A stretch of DNA of 64,000 nucleotides from positions 186,001-250,000 of the forward strand of contig NZ_AUFQ01000003.1 in the NCBI RefSeq assembly GCF_000426585.1, in the 5' to 3' direction. The notes under the pieces are model-generated. The model saw nothing but the letters and a program-made list of their open reading frames with translations, ran no database searches and had not been told where the DNA came from. Made by a program: the position numbers and the translations under genes. The first letter of the stretch is position 1. Each line of letters starts with the position of its first letter. This DNA is from Segatella baroniae DSM 16972 = JCM 13447 (lineage in GTDB: Bacteria; Bacteroidota; Bacteroidia; Bacteroidales; Bacteroidaceae). Positions 35,358-42,996 of this stretch are shown in pieces.

Positions 35358-36605
35358 TTATTCCAGGCTGTGGATGACCAGGCCGCTTCTGAGTTTAGGT
35401 TCGAACCATGTGGCCTTTGGCGGCATGATTTTGCCACTGTCGGCGATGTCCATGATCTGTTTCATCGTGACGGGATAGAGGGCCAAGGCCATGCGCATTT
35501 CTCCACTGTCAACACGCCGCTTCAGCTCTTCGAGTCCGCGCAGTCCCCCAACGAAGTCGATCCGCTTGTCACTTCTGAGATCGGTAATCCCCAGAATGTC
35601 GTTCAGGATGAGACGTGACGAGATGTCGACATCCAAGACGCCGATGGGATCAGTCTCGTCATAAGTGTCCGGATGCGCAATGAGGCTGTACCAATGTCCG
35701 TCGAGATAGAGTGAAAATTCGTGCAGTCGACCGGGTTTGTAAACGTTTTCGCCCTTGTCCTCCACGTCGAAGTTCTCTTTGAGCCTGTCGAGGAACCGAC
35801 TGGAATCAAGTCCGTTCAGGTCTTTCACAACACGATTGTAGTCTAAAATGGTCAACTGGCTGGCCTGAAAACAGACGGCCATGAAGTAGTTGTATTCCTC
35901 GGTCCCTGTATGGTTGGGATTGAGTTGTGCTTTTTCCGCACCGACAAGGGCTGCTGCGGCAGAACGATGGTGGCCGTCGGCAATATAGAGCGACGGCATT
36001 TTCTCGAATTCCTTTGTGATTGCAAGAATGTCTTCCTGCTTGTCAACTATCCAGAATTGGTGTCTGAAATGGTCTTCCTTTGCCACAAAGTCATACTCAG
36101 GGGGCAGGGCTGCATATCTTTTTATGATTCGATCCAGCACCTCGTTGTCCGGATAGGCGAAGAAGACCGGTTCGATGTTGGCATTGTTGACCCTGACATG
36201 TTTCATGCGGTCTTCTTCCTTGTCGCGGCGGGTGAGTTCGTGCTTTTTGATGACGCCATTGAGGTAGTCGTCGACCAGCGCGCCTACGACCAAACCATAT
36301 TGGGTTTTGCCATCCATCGTCTGGGCATACAGATAATAGCAATCTGTCGTATCTTGAACCAGCCAACCCTTGTTGATGAAATCCTGGAAATGCTCTTTCG
36401 CGCTTTGATAGACCCGAGGGTCATATTCGGAAGTTCCCTCGGGAAAGTTGATTTCAGGTTTGATGATGTGATACAGGCTCTTCTCGTTATCGCCAGCCTC
36501 CAGGCGTGCCTCCTCAGAGTCCAACACGTCATAAGGGCGGCTTTGCACATCTTCCACATACTGTTTGGGTGGACGTATGCCCTTGAAAGGTTTTATGGTA
36601 GCCAT
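35358..36605 (-). CDS. DUF1015 family protein
   Basis: This 415-residue soluble protein has the DUF1015 signatures near its start (IKPFKGIRPPKQYVEDVQSR PYDVLDSEEAR) and in the middle (LYIADGHHRSAAA, EEYNYFMAVCFQASQLTILDYNRVV). The biochemical role is unknown; the family is strongly linked to serine biosynthesis genes, as here, where serA and serC lie just upstream on the same strand. It lacks a leader and membrane segments. Confidence 0.92.
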   Translation of the reverse strand: MATIKPFKGIRPPKQYVEDVQSRPYDVLDSEEARLEAGDNEKSLYHIIKPEINFPEGTSEYDPRVYQSAKEHFQDFINKGWLVQDTTDCYYLYAQTMDGKTQYGLVVGALVDDYLNGVIKKHELTRRDKEEDRMKHVRVNNANIEPVFFAYPDNEVLDRIIKRYAALPPEYDFVAKEDHFRHQFWIVDKQEDILAITKEFEKMPSLYIADGHHRSAAAALVGAEKAQLNPNHTGTEEYNYFMAVCFQASQLTILDYNRVVKDLNGLDSSRFLDRLKENFDVEDKGENVYKPGRLHEFSLYLDGHWYSLIAHPDTYDETDPIGVLDVDISSRLILNDILGITDLRSDKRIDFVGGLRGLEELKRRVDSGEMRMALALYPVTMKQIMDIADSGKIMPPKATWFEPKLRSGLVIHSLE

Positions 36606-36661
36606 AAGTAAAAAAGTATTGATGGTAATTAGATAATAAATCTCGCTGAAAAACGTAATCT

Positions 36662-36690
36662 CCCCCGCCTTCCTATACAGAAGGCGGGGG
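36662..36690 (-). terminator. GC-rich hairpin between serA and the DUF1015 gene
   Basis: An 11-bp stem (36662-36672 with 36680-36690, gaaggcggggg on one arm) has a 7-base loop. The T run on the minus strand comes ten bases later, so it may attenuate rather than stop transcription into the DUF1015 gene. Confidence 0.55.
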
Positions 36691-36696
36691 GCGGAT

Positions 36697-37614
36697 TTAT
36701 TTGTTGACTTGGAATTTTGTGCACCCGTCCTTGAAGAATGCGTTTATCTGGCAGGCAGCGGCGACACCCGCGTTCAGGTTGGCTTCCGCAGTCTGCGCTC
36801 CCATCTTCTTCGGGGTGGAGAAATATCTTCCTTCCAACTTCAAGAAATCCTCATGGGCGTCGGGCTTGATGTCGGTGATGAATTTAAGGTCTTCACGCTC
36901 GGACAGAAGCCGCAACAATTCCGCTTCGTTGATGATTTCCTTCCGGGCGGTGTTGATGAGCACCCCGCCCTTCTTCATCTTGCCGACAAGCGCATGGTCG
37001 ATGCTGTTCCTTGTTTCCGGAGTTGCGGGGATATGCAGCGAGACGACGTCGCATGTCGCAAACAGCTCTTCCTGGTTCCGAACAGGATGCACGCCTGCGG
37101 CCTCAATGACATCGGCGGGGCAATAGGCATCGTAGGCATAAACGTCCATGTCGAATCCTTTGGCTATTCTGGCGACATTGCGTCCTACGTTTCCAAATGC
37201 CAACAGACCAATCTTCCTGCCCTTGAGTTCACAACCAGACTTGCCGTTGTAGAAGTTGCGGACTGCATAGACAAGCAATCCGAAAACAAGTTCAGCCACA
37301 GCGTTGGCGTTTTGGCCTGGAGTGTTTTCCACAACGACATGGTGGACTGTGGCCGCATTCAAGTCAATATTGTCATAACCAGCTCCAGCCCGTACTACGA
37401 TTTTCAGCTGTTTGGCGGCTTCGAAGACTTCGGCGTCGACCTTGTCGGAGCGAACTATCAGTGCGTCGGCTTCGGAAACAGCCGACAGCAGTTGAGACTT
37501 TTCCGAATATTTCTCCAAGAGTTCAAGTTCATGGCCAGCCTTTTCGATTTCATCCCGCATACGGGCTACGGCAGCAGAAGCAAACGGCTTCTCTGTTGCA
37601 ATCAATATCTTCAT
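36697..37614 (-). CDS. serA: D-3-phosphoglycerate dehydrogenase, short form
   Basis: This 305-residue NAD-dependent dehydrogenase catalyses the first step of serine synthesis. It has the D-isomer-specific 2-hydroxyacid dehydrogenase layout: VVRAGAGYDNIDL, the NAD loop LLAFGNVGRNVARIA, ADVIEAAGVHPVRN, and VLINTARKEIINEAEL with the catalytic arginine. It has no C-terminal ACT domain, so it is the short form without the standard serine feedback module. It lies 17 bases downstream of serC. Confidence 0.93.
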   Translation of the reverse strand: MKILIATEKPFASAAVARMRDEIEKAGHELELLEKYSEKSQLLSAVSEADALIVRSDKVDAEVFEAAKQLKIVVRAGAGYDNIDLNAATVHHVVVENTPGQNANAVAELVFGLLVYAVRNFYNGKSGCELKGRKIGLLAFGNVGRNVARIAKGFDMDVYAYDAYCPADVIEAAGVHPVRNQEELFATCDVVSLHIPATPETRNSIDHALVGKMKKGGVLINTARKEIINEAELLRLLSEREDLKFITDIKPDAHEDFLKLEGRYFSTPKKMGAQTAEANLNAGVAAACQINAFFKDGCTKFQVNK

Positions 37615-37631
37615 AGCTTTTAGGATTATGG

Positions 37632-38705
37632 TTAGTATTTGGCTTCAAACTCTCTCATGGCCTTTATCAAGGCATTGACTCCCTCGACCGTCTGCGCATT
37701 GTAGCAAGAAGCCCGGAAACCGCCGACACTTCTGTGTCCCTTGATTCCAACCATGCCTCGTTCCGTGGCAAAGTCGAAGAACGGCTTTTCAAGCTCCTTG
37801 TATTCGTCGTTCATGACGAAGCAGATGTTCATGAGCGACCGAGAGTCCTCTGCGACCGTACCACGGAACAATTTGTTCCTGTCAATTTCTCCATAGAGTA
37901 ATTCGGCACGCTGATGCGCTCTCTGTGCCGCAGCCTCTACACCTCCATTCTTCTTCACCCATCTCAAAGTTTCCAACATGGAGTAAATAGGCACAACCGG
38001 CGGCGTGTTGAACATCGACCCCTTCTCGACGTGAGTGCGATAATCGATCATCGTCGCCAACTCCCTGGGGGCCTTGCCAAGCATATCGTCCTTGAGAATA
38101 ATGACTGTGACGCCTGCCATGGCGATGTTTTTCTGTGCACCGGCATAGATGGCCGTATATTTGGAAACGTCGACGGGGCGACTCAGAATGTCCGAGCTCA
38201 TGTCCGCAACCATGGGAACCTTCACGTCCGGATCCTTCAAGATTTCGGTTCCATAGATTGTGTTGTTTGTCGTGATGTGCAGATAATCCACATCTTCAGG
38301 CACCGAAGCCTCGAATCCAAATGGATAATAGGTATAGTTGGAATCGGCAGAAGAAGCTACTTCCACTACTTCACCAAACATTTTAGCCTCCTTAAGTGCT
38401 TTCTTGGCCCAAGTTCCGGAATTGACATAAGCAGCTTTTCTAATCAGGAAATTGGCAGGAATCTGCATGAATTGCAACGAGGCGCCACCTCCCAAGAAAA
38501 TGACGGAATAGCCTTCCGGAATCTGCAAGAGCTCCTTGAACAGAGAAACGCTCTCGTCCACAACTGGCTGGAAGTCTTTTGAGCGGTGGCTTATCTCCAT
38601 CAGAGAAAGGCCGGAACCATTGAAATCCAGAATTTGCTTGGCAGTATTCTCAATGACTTCGCGTGGAAGCATCGACGGACCTGCATTAAAATTGTACTTT
38701 TCCAT
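37632..38705 (-). CDS. serC: Phosphoserine aminotransferase
   Basis: This 357-residue PLP enzyme makes phosphoserine from 3-phosphohydroxypyruvate, the product of SerA encoded next. It shows the SerC start [19 protein letters not shown], the phosphate-binding [24 protein letters not shown] with the Asp that contacts PLP, the lysine motif [13 protein letters not shown], and [15 protein letters not shown] at the C-terminus. It is the first gene of the serC-serA-DUF1015-IMPACT run and has its own promoter. Confidence 0.96.
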   Translation of the reverse strand: MEKYNFNAGPSMLPREVIENTAKQILDFNGSGLSLMEISHRSKDFQPVVDESVSLFKELLQIPEGYSVIFLGGGASLQFMQIPANFLIRKAAYVNSGTWAKKALKEAKMFGEVVEVASSADSNYTYYPFGFEASVPEDVDYLHITTNNTIYGTEILKDPDVKVPMVADMSSDILSRPVDVSKYTAIYAGAQKNIAMAGVTVIILKDDMLGKAPRELATMIDYRTHVEKGSMFNTPPVVPIYSMLETLRWVKKNGGVEAAAQRAHQRAELLYGEIDRNKLFRGTVAEDSRSLMNICFVMNDEYKELEKPFFDFATERGMVGIKGHRSVGGFRASCYNAQTVEGVNALIKAMREFEAKY

Positions 38706-38751
38706 TTGGTAAAAATTAGATATTTAAATAATAGGTAAATAATCCATGTTG

Positions 38752-38783
38752 CGAAAATACACTAATTATTTGATTCACGCAAA
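38752..38783 (-). promoter_or_regulatory. Probable promoter of serC
   Basis: On the minus strand TTTG (38780-38783) precedes TATTTTCG (38752-38759) by 20 bases, one mismatch from the TAnnTTTG consensus. It lies 46 bases before the serC start. Confidence 0.5.
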
Positions 38784-38930
38784 TATCTATACAAAAATAA
38801 GCAACAATAAGTAATTTTGTGACGTTTTGCTATGTATTCCCAATTATTCATGACATAAATTTATCACAACAAGGCTTTTCCAAGAGTAAAAAGGTTCCTT
38901 TTGTCTCAAAGATAAACAACTATTTTGGAA

Positions 38931-38948
38931 TCGCAAAGGATTTTGCGA
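38931..38948 (-). terminator. Short hairpin after the DbpA-like helicase gene
   Basis: Seven complementary bases on each side (tcgcaaa with tttgcga) enclose a 4-base loop, just past the helicase stop. There is no good T run, so this is weak. Confidence 0.3.
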
Positions 38949-38956
38949 TAAATTAT

Positions 38957-40297
38957 CTATTTTTCTTCAACTATCGTCTTGATACCTTTTATTTTAAGTC
39001 CTTTGGCCTTCTTGAGCGCGAAGGGGGCTGACGTTCTGTCTACAGCAACCAACGAATAATAGTCATATATGTCAATTCGGCCAATGTCTTGGCTCGACAG
39101 ACCGCATTGCTTGCAGAAGAATCCTACGACATCTCCTTTGCTGATTTTGTTTTTCTTCCCTTTGCCTATGTAGAGGGTGGTCATCTTGGGAAGCGGAACA
39201 GCCCGACTGCGAGGGTCAAGTTGCTGTTCTGCGACAGGCAAATCAAACGGTTCAAATTCCGCTTCTACATAAGAAGGTATGGACTCTTCGGGGCCAACAA
39301 TGACAAAGGCCCTTCCGACAGCGTTCCATCTCGCGGTGCGTCCCACTCGATGGATAAACGATTCCGGCGTTTCCGGAAGATGATAGTTGACTATGTTCTG
39401 CACATCGGGCATGTCCAGCCCCCGCGCCCCCAAATCCGTGCAGACCAGAATGTTGGAGCTTCCATTCATGAACTTGTAAAGAGAATCTTCGCGCCCGGCC
39501 TGATCAAGTCCACCATGGTAGACCGCGGGCATGAAGCCGAATGATTTCAGGAAATTGGCCACACGCTCTACCGCGTCACGATAATTCAGAAAGACGATTG
39601 TGCTTTGGTCGCCAAGATAAAACAAAAGGTTTAGCAAACATGCCAACTTGTCTTTGTCACTGCTGTTGATTTGGTATAGTTTTATCCTGTCAGCCATGGC
39701 GCGTTTGGGGACAAGGTAGTCAAGTGTGGTGTAATGGCTTGTGAAACCGCCTGTTTCCAGTTCCTTGCAGCGTGTTGCGGACAAGAAGACGTGTCCGACA
39801 TGTGCCGGAAGGGTTGACAGCAGGCTTGTCATCTCGTTGCGAAAGCCCAATTCCAAGCACTTGTCGTACTCGTCCAAAACAACATAGCGTATGTGTTCGG
39901 TCGAAATGTTGCCTTTCGCAATGTGGTCGTTCAGTCGTCCCGGTGTCCCGAAAATGATTTTAGGCTGAAGCTTGCGCATTATTCTATGCTCGTCCATCGC
40001 GGGTCTTCCTCCGAAGCATGCACATGCGTTTATATCCGTCCCCATGCTCTTCAACACATCGGCAGACTGCATGGCCAGCTCTCTTCCCGGGACGACAACA
40101 AGACATTCCAGCTGGGTGGTCGAAGTGTCCAACTGTTCAATGATGGGCAAGAGATATGACAGCGTCTTGCCCGTCCCCGTCGGCGACAAGACCATGACGT
40201 TGCTTTTGTCTTTATGCCTCAAGGTGTCGTAAACATCTTGTTGCATGGCATTCAATTTATAACCGAGTTTGTCCAAGACTTGATTTAGATATTCCAT
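38957..40297 (-). CDS. DbpA-like DEAD-box RNA helicase with a DEYD motif II
   Basis: This 446-residue helicase has motif I SPTGTGKTLSYLLP, VVPGRELAMQ, GTPGRLNDHI, motif III LSATR, CTDLGARGLDMPDVQ and motif VI HRVGRTARW. Motif II reads VVLDEYDKCLELGF, so the canonical DEAD is DEYD. The last 75 or so residues (LYIGKGKKNKISKGDVVGFF, YDYYSLVAVDRT) match the DbpA RNA-binding domain, which in E. coli targets hairpin 92 of 23S rRNA. The likely role is large-subunit ribosome assembly. It begins 12 bases after the stop of the first TPR gene, so they are probably co-transcribed. Confidence 0.88.
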   Translation of the reverse strand: MEYLNQVLDKLGYKLNAMQQDVYDTLRHKDKSNVMVLSPTGTGKTLSYLLPIIEQLDTSTTQLECLVVVPGRELAMQSADVLKSMGTDINACACFGGRPAMDEHRIMRKLQPKIIFGTPGRLNDHIAKGNISTEHIRYVVLDEYDKCLELGFRNEMTSLLSTLPAHVGHVFLSATRCKELETGGFTSHYTTLDYLVPKRAMADRIKLYQINSSDKDKLACLLNLLFYLGDQSTIVFLNYRDAVERVANFLKSFGFMPAVYHGGLDQAGREDSLYKFMNGSSNILVCTDLGARGLDMPDVQNIVNYHLPETPESFIHRVGRTARWNAVGRAFVIVGPEESIPSYVEAEFEPFDLPVAEQQLDPRSRAVPLPKMTTLYIGKGKKNKISKGDVVGFFCKQCGLSSQDIGRIDIYDYYSLVAVDRTSAPFALKKAKGLKIKGIKTIVEEK

Positions 40298-40309
40298 AAT
40301 GTCCTATAT

Positions 40310-41518
40310 TTATTTTTTCATGTTTCGGAGAATCTTGTCGATGTTGTCAAATTCCTTTCCCATATTCAGGTTGAGATAGATGGTGTATAGGGGAAGGGCC
40401 CACCGGTCTTGCCGATCGGGCGCGAGTGCTCGATACCGCTCAAAATATTTTAGAGCCTCACGGTAAAACCGAATGATGTTTGCGTGCTGCGACCTCGCGA
40501 CAGAGTAATTCTTGTCCAGTTCAATGGCCTGATTGTAATAAACCAATGCGGCATTCAAGAACGCATCGGGAAAACTGTCGTTTAAGGAGATGAGTTTCAA
40601 GCAGACGGTCAGACATTTGTCGTACTGGGATGTATTCAATAAAATGGTGCTTTTTGCAAACAGATAATTTTGATTCGTACTGTCGACCACCAATCCGTAA
40701 TCGCATATAGCCAGCGCGCTGTCATAATCGTTCTTTCGGGAGTAATGTTCAACGAGCCTTGGGAAGAAATAAGGGAAAGACGGATATTTGTAGAAGCCTT
40801 CTTTCAACGTGGAGAAGTATCTGGCGGTGTCGTTTTCCGCACGATACGTCTCTGCCAGATATTGCAGCATGAGACAGTAGTTGGCCGTATCTTTCAAAGC
40901 CAAATAAGAATGGTGCAACGTCGCTTTGGGATTGTGGAGCTTGTAGCCGCAATACACGGCCCAATAGGCCGCTTCGGGGAGTAGCTTGTCGCTGTCAAGA
41001 TAATGAAAGGAAGAAAACAAAGGTTTGTGGGCCGTGTTGATGTACTCGTCAAAGAAACGATATGCCGTGTCATACTTCTGCTTGCCAAGGAAAAACAATC
41101 CTCCGTTGTATAGATTAGGCCTATATTCGTCGAGGATTTCCGTATATTTCTTTTTGAAGGCGAATCCTTCCTTTCCCCTTTTATCGGAGCGTGCGGCCGT
41201 GGCTTTGTCATAGTCGTCCAAGACGGAAAACATCTTTTGGGTCTGCATGAATAGAGAGATTGTATCATATTTTTGCTTCAAATACAATTTCTCGTTTTCA
41301 TTTTCATACTGCTTGCGAATCGACTCAAAGAGAATCGTCCATATCCTATCGTTTTGACGATTGACGGAATCTGCCAACAAATCTCTCATAAGTTGTTCGG
41401 CTTTCGGAAGATTCTTGCCGGTTCTGACAAGGCTCTTGGCGGTAGAAATATCCTTATTCTGCGAATACCCCAAAACAAAGGCGAAGTTTAACAGTACGAT
41501 CCAAAGTGATTTCTTCAT
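40310..41518 (-). CDS. Exported TPR-repeat protein
   Basis: This 402-residue protein has a signal peptide (LWIVLLNFAFVLGYSQ) and helical repeats of tetratricopeptide type throughout, clearest in the second half (YDSALAICDYGLVVDSTNQNY, YDKCLTVCLKLISLNDSFPD, EALKYFERYRALAPDRQD). The C-terminal region RWALPLYTIYLNLNMGKEFD resembles the end of the TPR protein encoded just upstream on the same strand, so the two are probably distant tandem paralogues. The function is unknown; a periplasmic scaffolding role would fit. Confidence 0.8.
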   Translation of the reverse strand: MKKSLWIVLLNFAFVLGYSQNKDISTAKSLVRTGKNLPKAEQLMRDLLADSVNRQNDRIWTILFESIRKQYENENEKLYLKQKYDTISLFMQTQKMFSVLDDYDKATAARSDKRGKEGFAFKKKYTEILDEYRPNLYNGGLFFLGKQKYDTAYRFFDEYINTAHKPLFSSFHYLDSDKLLPEAAYWAVYCGYKLHNPKATLHHSYLALKDTANYCLMLQYLAETYRAENDTARYFSTLKEGFYKYPSFPYFFPRLVEHYSRKNDYDSALAICDYGLVVDSTNQNYLFAKSTILLNTSQYDKCLTVCLKLISLNDSFPDAFLNAALVYYNQAIELDKNYSVARSQHANIIRFYREALKYFERYRALAPDRQDRWALPLYTIYLNLNMGKEFDNIDKILRNMKK

Positions 41519-41695
41519 CTTTTATGGAATTTGATGATTAAATGAAAACCATGGTGCCTGGATTGGAAGGCAACATCAAGAAGCATCTTACTTTGGCTTG
41601 TCAAGCAATGGTGGAGAATAGGAAAGCAATCCATCTTTTCCAGCATGTTTTTCCCAGACAGGCCTTTTATATGCCAAGCAAAGGGCATAGATTAA

Positions 41696-41730
41696 GAAAA
41701 AAGGCAGTAGCCAAACGACTGCTGCCTTTT
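41696..41730 (-). terminator. Rho-independent terminator after the second TPR gene
   Basis: The minus strand forms an 11-bp stem (aaaggcagcag with ctactgccttt, one G-T pair) with an 8-base loop and is followed by ttttttctt. It ends the gyrA-TPR transcript. Confidence 0.85.
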
Positions 41731-41739
41731 AAGAGTTTG

Positions 41740-42960
41740 TTATTTGTTAAGACTTTCCATCGCCTTGGTTCTTGCGTCATTGGCACCATAGATTGTGTAA
41801 TAGCATTGGTACAGGGGATAGCTCCAATTGGCTTTTTCACGATCCGGGTCCAACTCTTTTGCCTTTTCCAAAATCTCCATAGACTCTTTGTATAGAGCCT
41901 TCTGTTCAGGAACAGTGTTCAAATTTGCCGCTTTCGAGTTCAAGCAGAAGCCCAAATATGTCAAGATGATGACATTCTTGTCGTCGATGGCAGAAGCCTT
42001 CTTGAAACTTGCAATCGCCTCTTCCATGTTACCGGCATTCATTTCATTCTGTCCCTTCAAGGCCCAGGCTGAAAAATTATTCGGTTCTTTCGCGAGTTTG
42101 TCCTTGATGACCTGGTCTTGCTCTGCTGTCATTTTCAGACTTCCATACATGCTTGCCAGAGTGGCGAAAATCTGATCGTTCTTGCTGTCCTGCGTATAGA
42201 GCCCCTTGAGTTTGTTGACATAGTTGACAGAGTCTTCACGGGTCTTGAGCCCCTGCTGCATGATGTAAAGCTTCAGATTAAGTGCGTCTTTATACACAGC
42301 CGTATCCTTCATCGCAATGTCTACATATTTGTTCGCGTCGTCCATTTGCTTGCTTTGAAATGCAAAGACAGCAGCAACGCGGGCTACTTCACCTAGATAC
42401 TGGTCTGGAGTCTTGGACTTGTCCACGCCATTGAAAAGAGGATCGGTGGATGAATCGACGTAAAGTGCATAGTTCTTAAAGGCAAGTGCTGTGTTTTCTG
42501 CGTTACCGGCCTGCTGTCCACCATTGATCAAATGGGTTCTAAGTCCCCAAAGTCTATCTGAGTTTGATTTCTGGAATCTGGGCTTCACCTTTCCCTTCTC
42601 ATTGGGCTGCTGGTCAAACTGGTTGCAAAGCATGGCGTTTTGCATGGCCTCCATCACGGCATTGTAAAAGCCGAGCGTGTCGAAAGCCTGTTGCTTCCCT
42701 TGTCCAAATTGGCTGGCCATCTGGTTGGAAGTGATAATGGCTTGCTCTTTATTAACCTTATCCATTGCCAGGTCTACCAGTTTATTGTAAGCCTTTGCTT
42801 TTTCCTCGGCATTCGCCAATTGGCTGAGACTTGATTTCAAAAGGCTTTGTGCCTCTTCATAGGTCTTGGCCTTAAGAATGGCCTTCAATGGTTCGCTGTC
42901 ACCAGCAAATGCTGTAGATGTACCTAGTATCATCATTGCAGCAATTATCAATTTTTTCAT
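41740..42960 (-). CDS. Exported TPR-repeat protein downstream of gyrA
   Basis: This 406-residue protein has a leader (LIIAAMMILGTSTAFAG) and TPR-type helices (YEEAQSLLKSSLSQLANAEE, ALNLKLYIMQQGLKTREDSV, MEEAIASFKKASAIDDKNVI, SMEILEKAKELDPDREKANW). It starts 36 bases after the gyrA stop and ends at a strong terminator, so it is probably co-transcribed with gyrA. A gyrA-TPR pair is, from memory, common in Bacteroidales; the role of the TPR protein is unknown. Confidence 0.85.
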   Translation of the reverse strand: MKKLIIAAMMILGTSTAFAGDSEPLKAILKAKTYEEAQSLLKSSLSQLANAEEKAKAYNKLVDLAMDKVNKEQAIITSNQMASQFGQGKQQAFDTLGFYNAVMEAMQNAMLCNQFDQQPNEKGKVKPRFQKSNSDRLWGLRTHLINGGQQAGNAENTALAFKNYALYVDSSTDPLFNGVDKSKTPDQYLGEVARVAAVFAFQSKQMDDANKYVDIAMKDTAVYKDALNLKLYIMQQGLKTREDSVNYVNKLKGLYTQDSKNDQIFATLASMYGSLKMTAEQDQVIKDKLAKEPNNFSAWALKGQNEMNAGNMEEAIASFKKASAIDDKNVIILTYLGFCLNSKAANLNTVPEQKALYKESMEILEKAKELDPDREKANWSYPLYQCYYTIYGANDARTKAMESLNK

Positions 42961-42996
42961 AATTGAATTGTTTAAAAGGTTTGGTTATTTTCTTTG

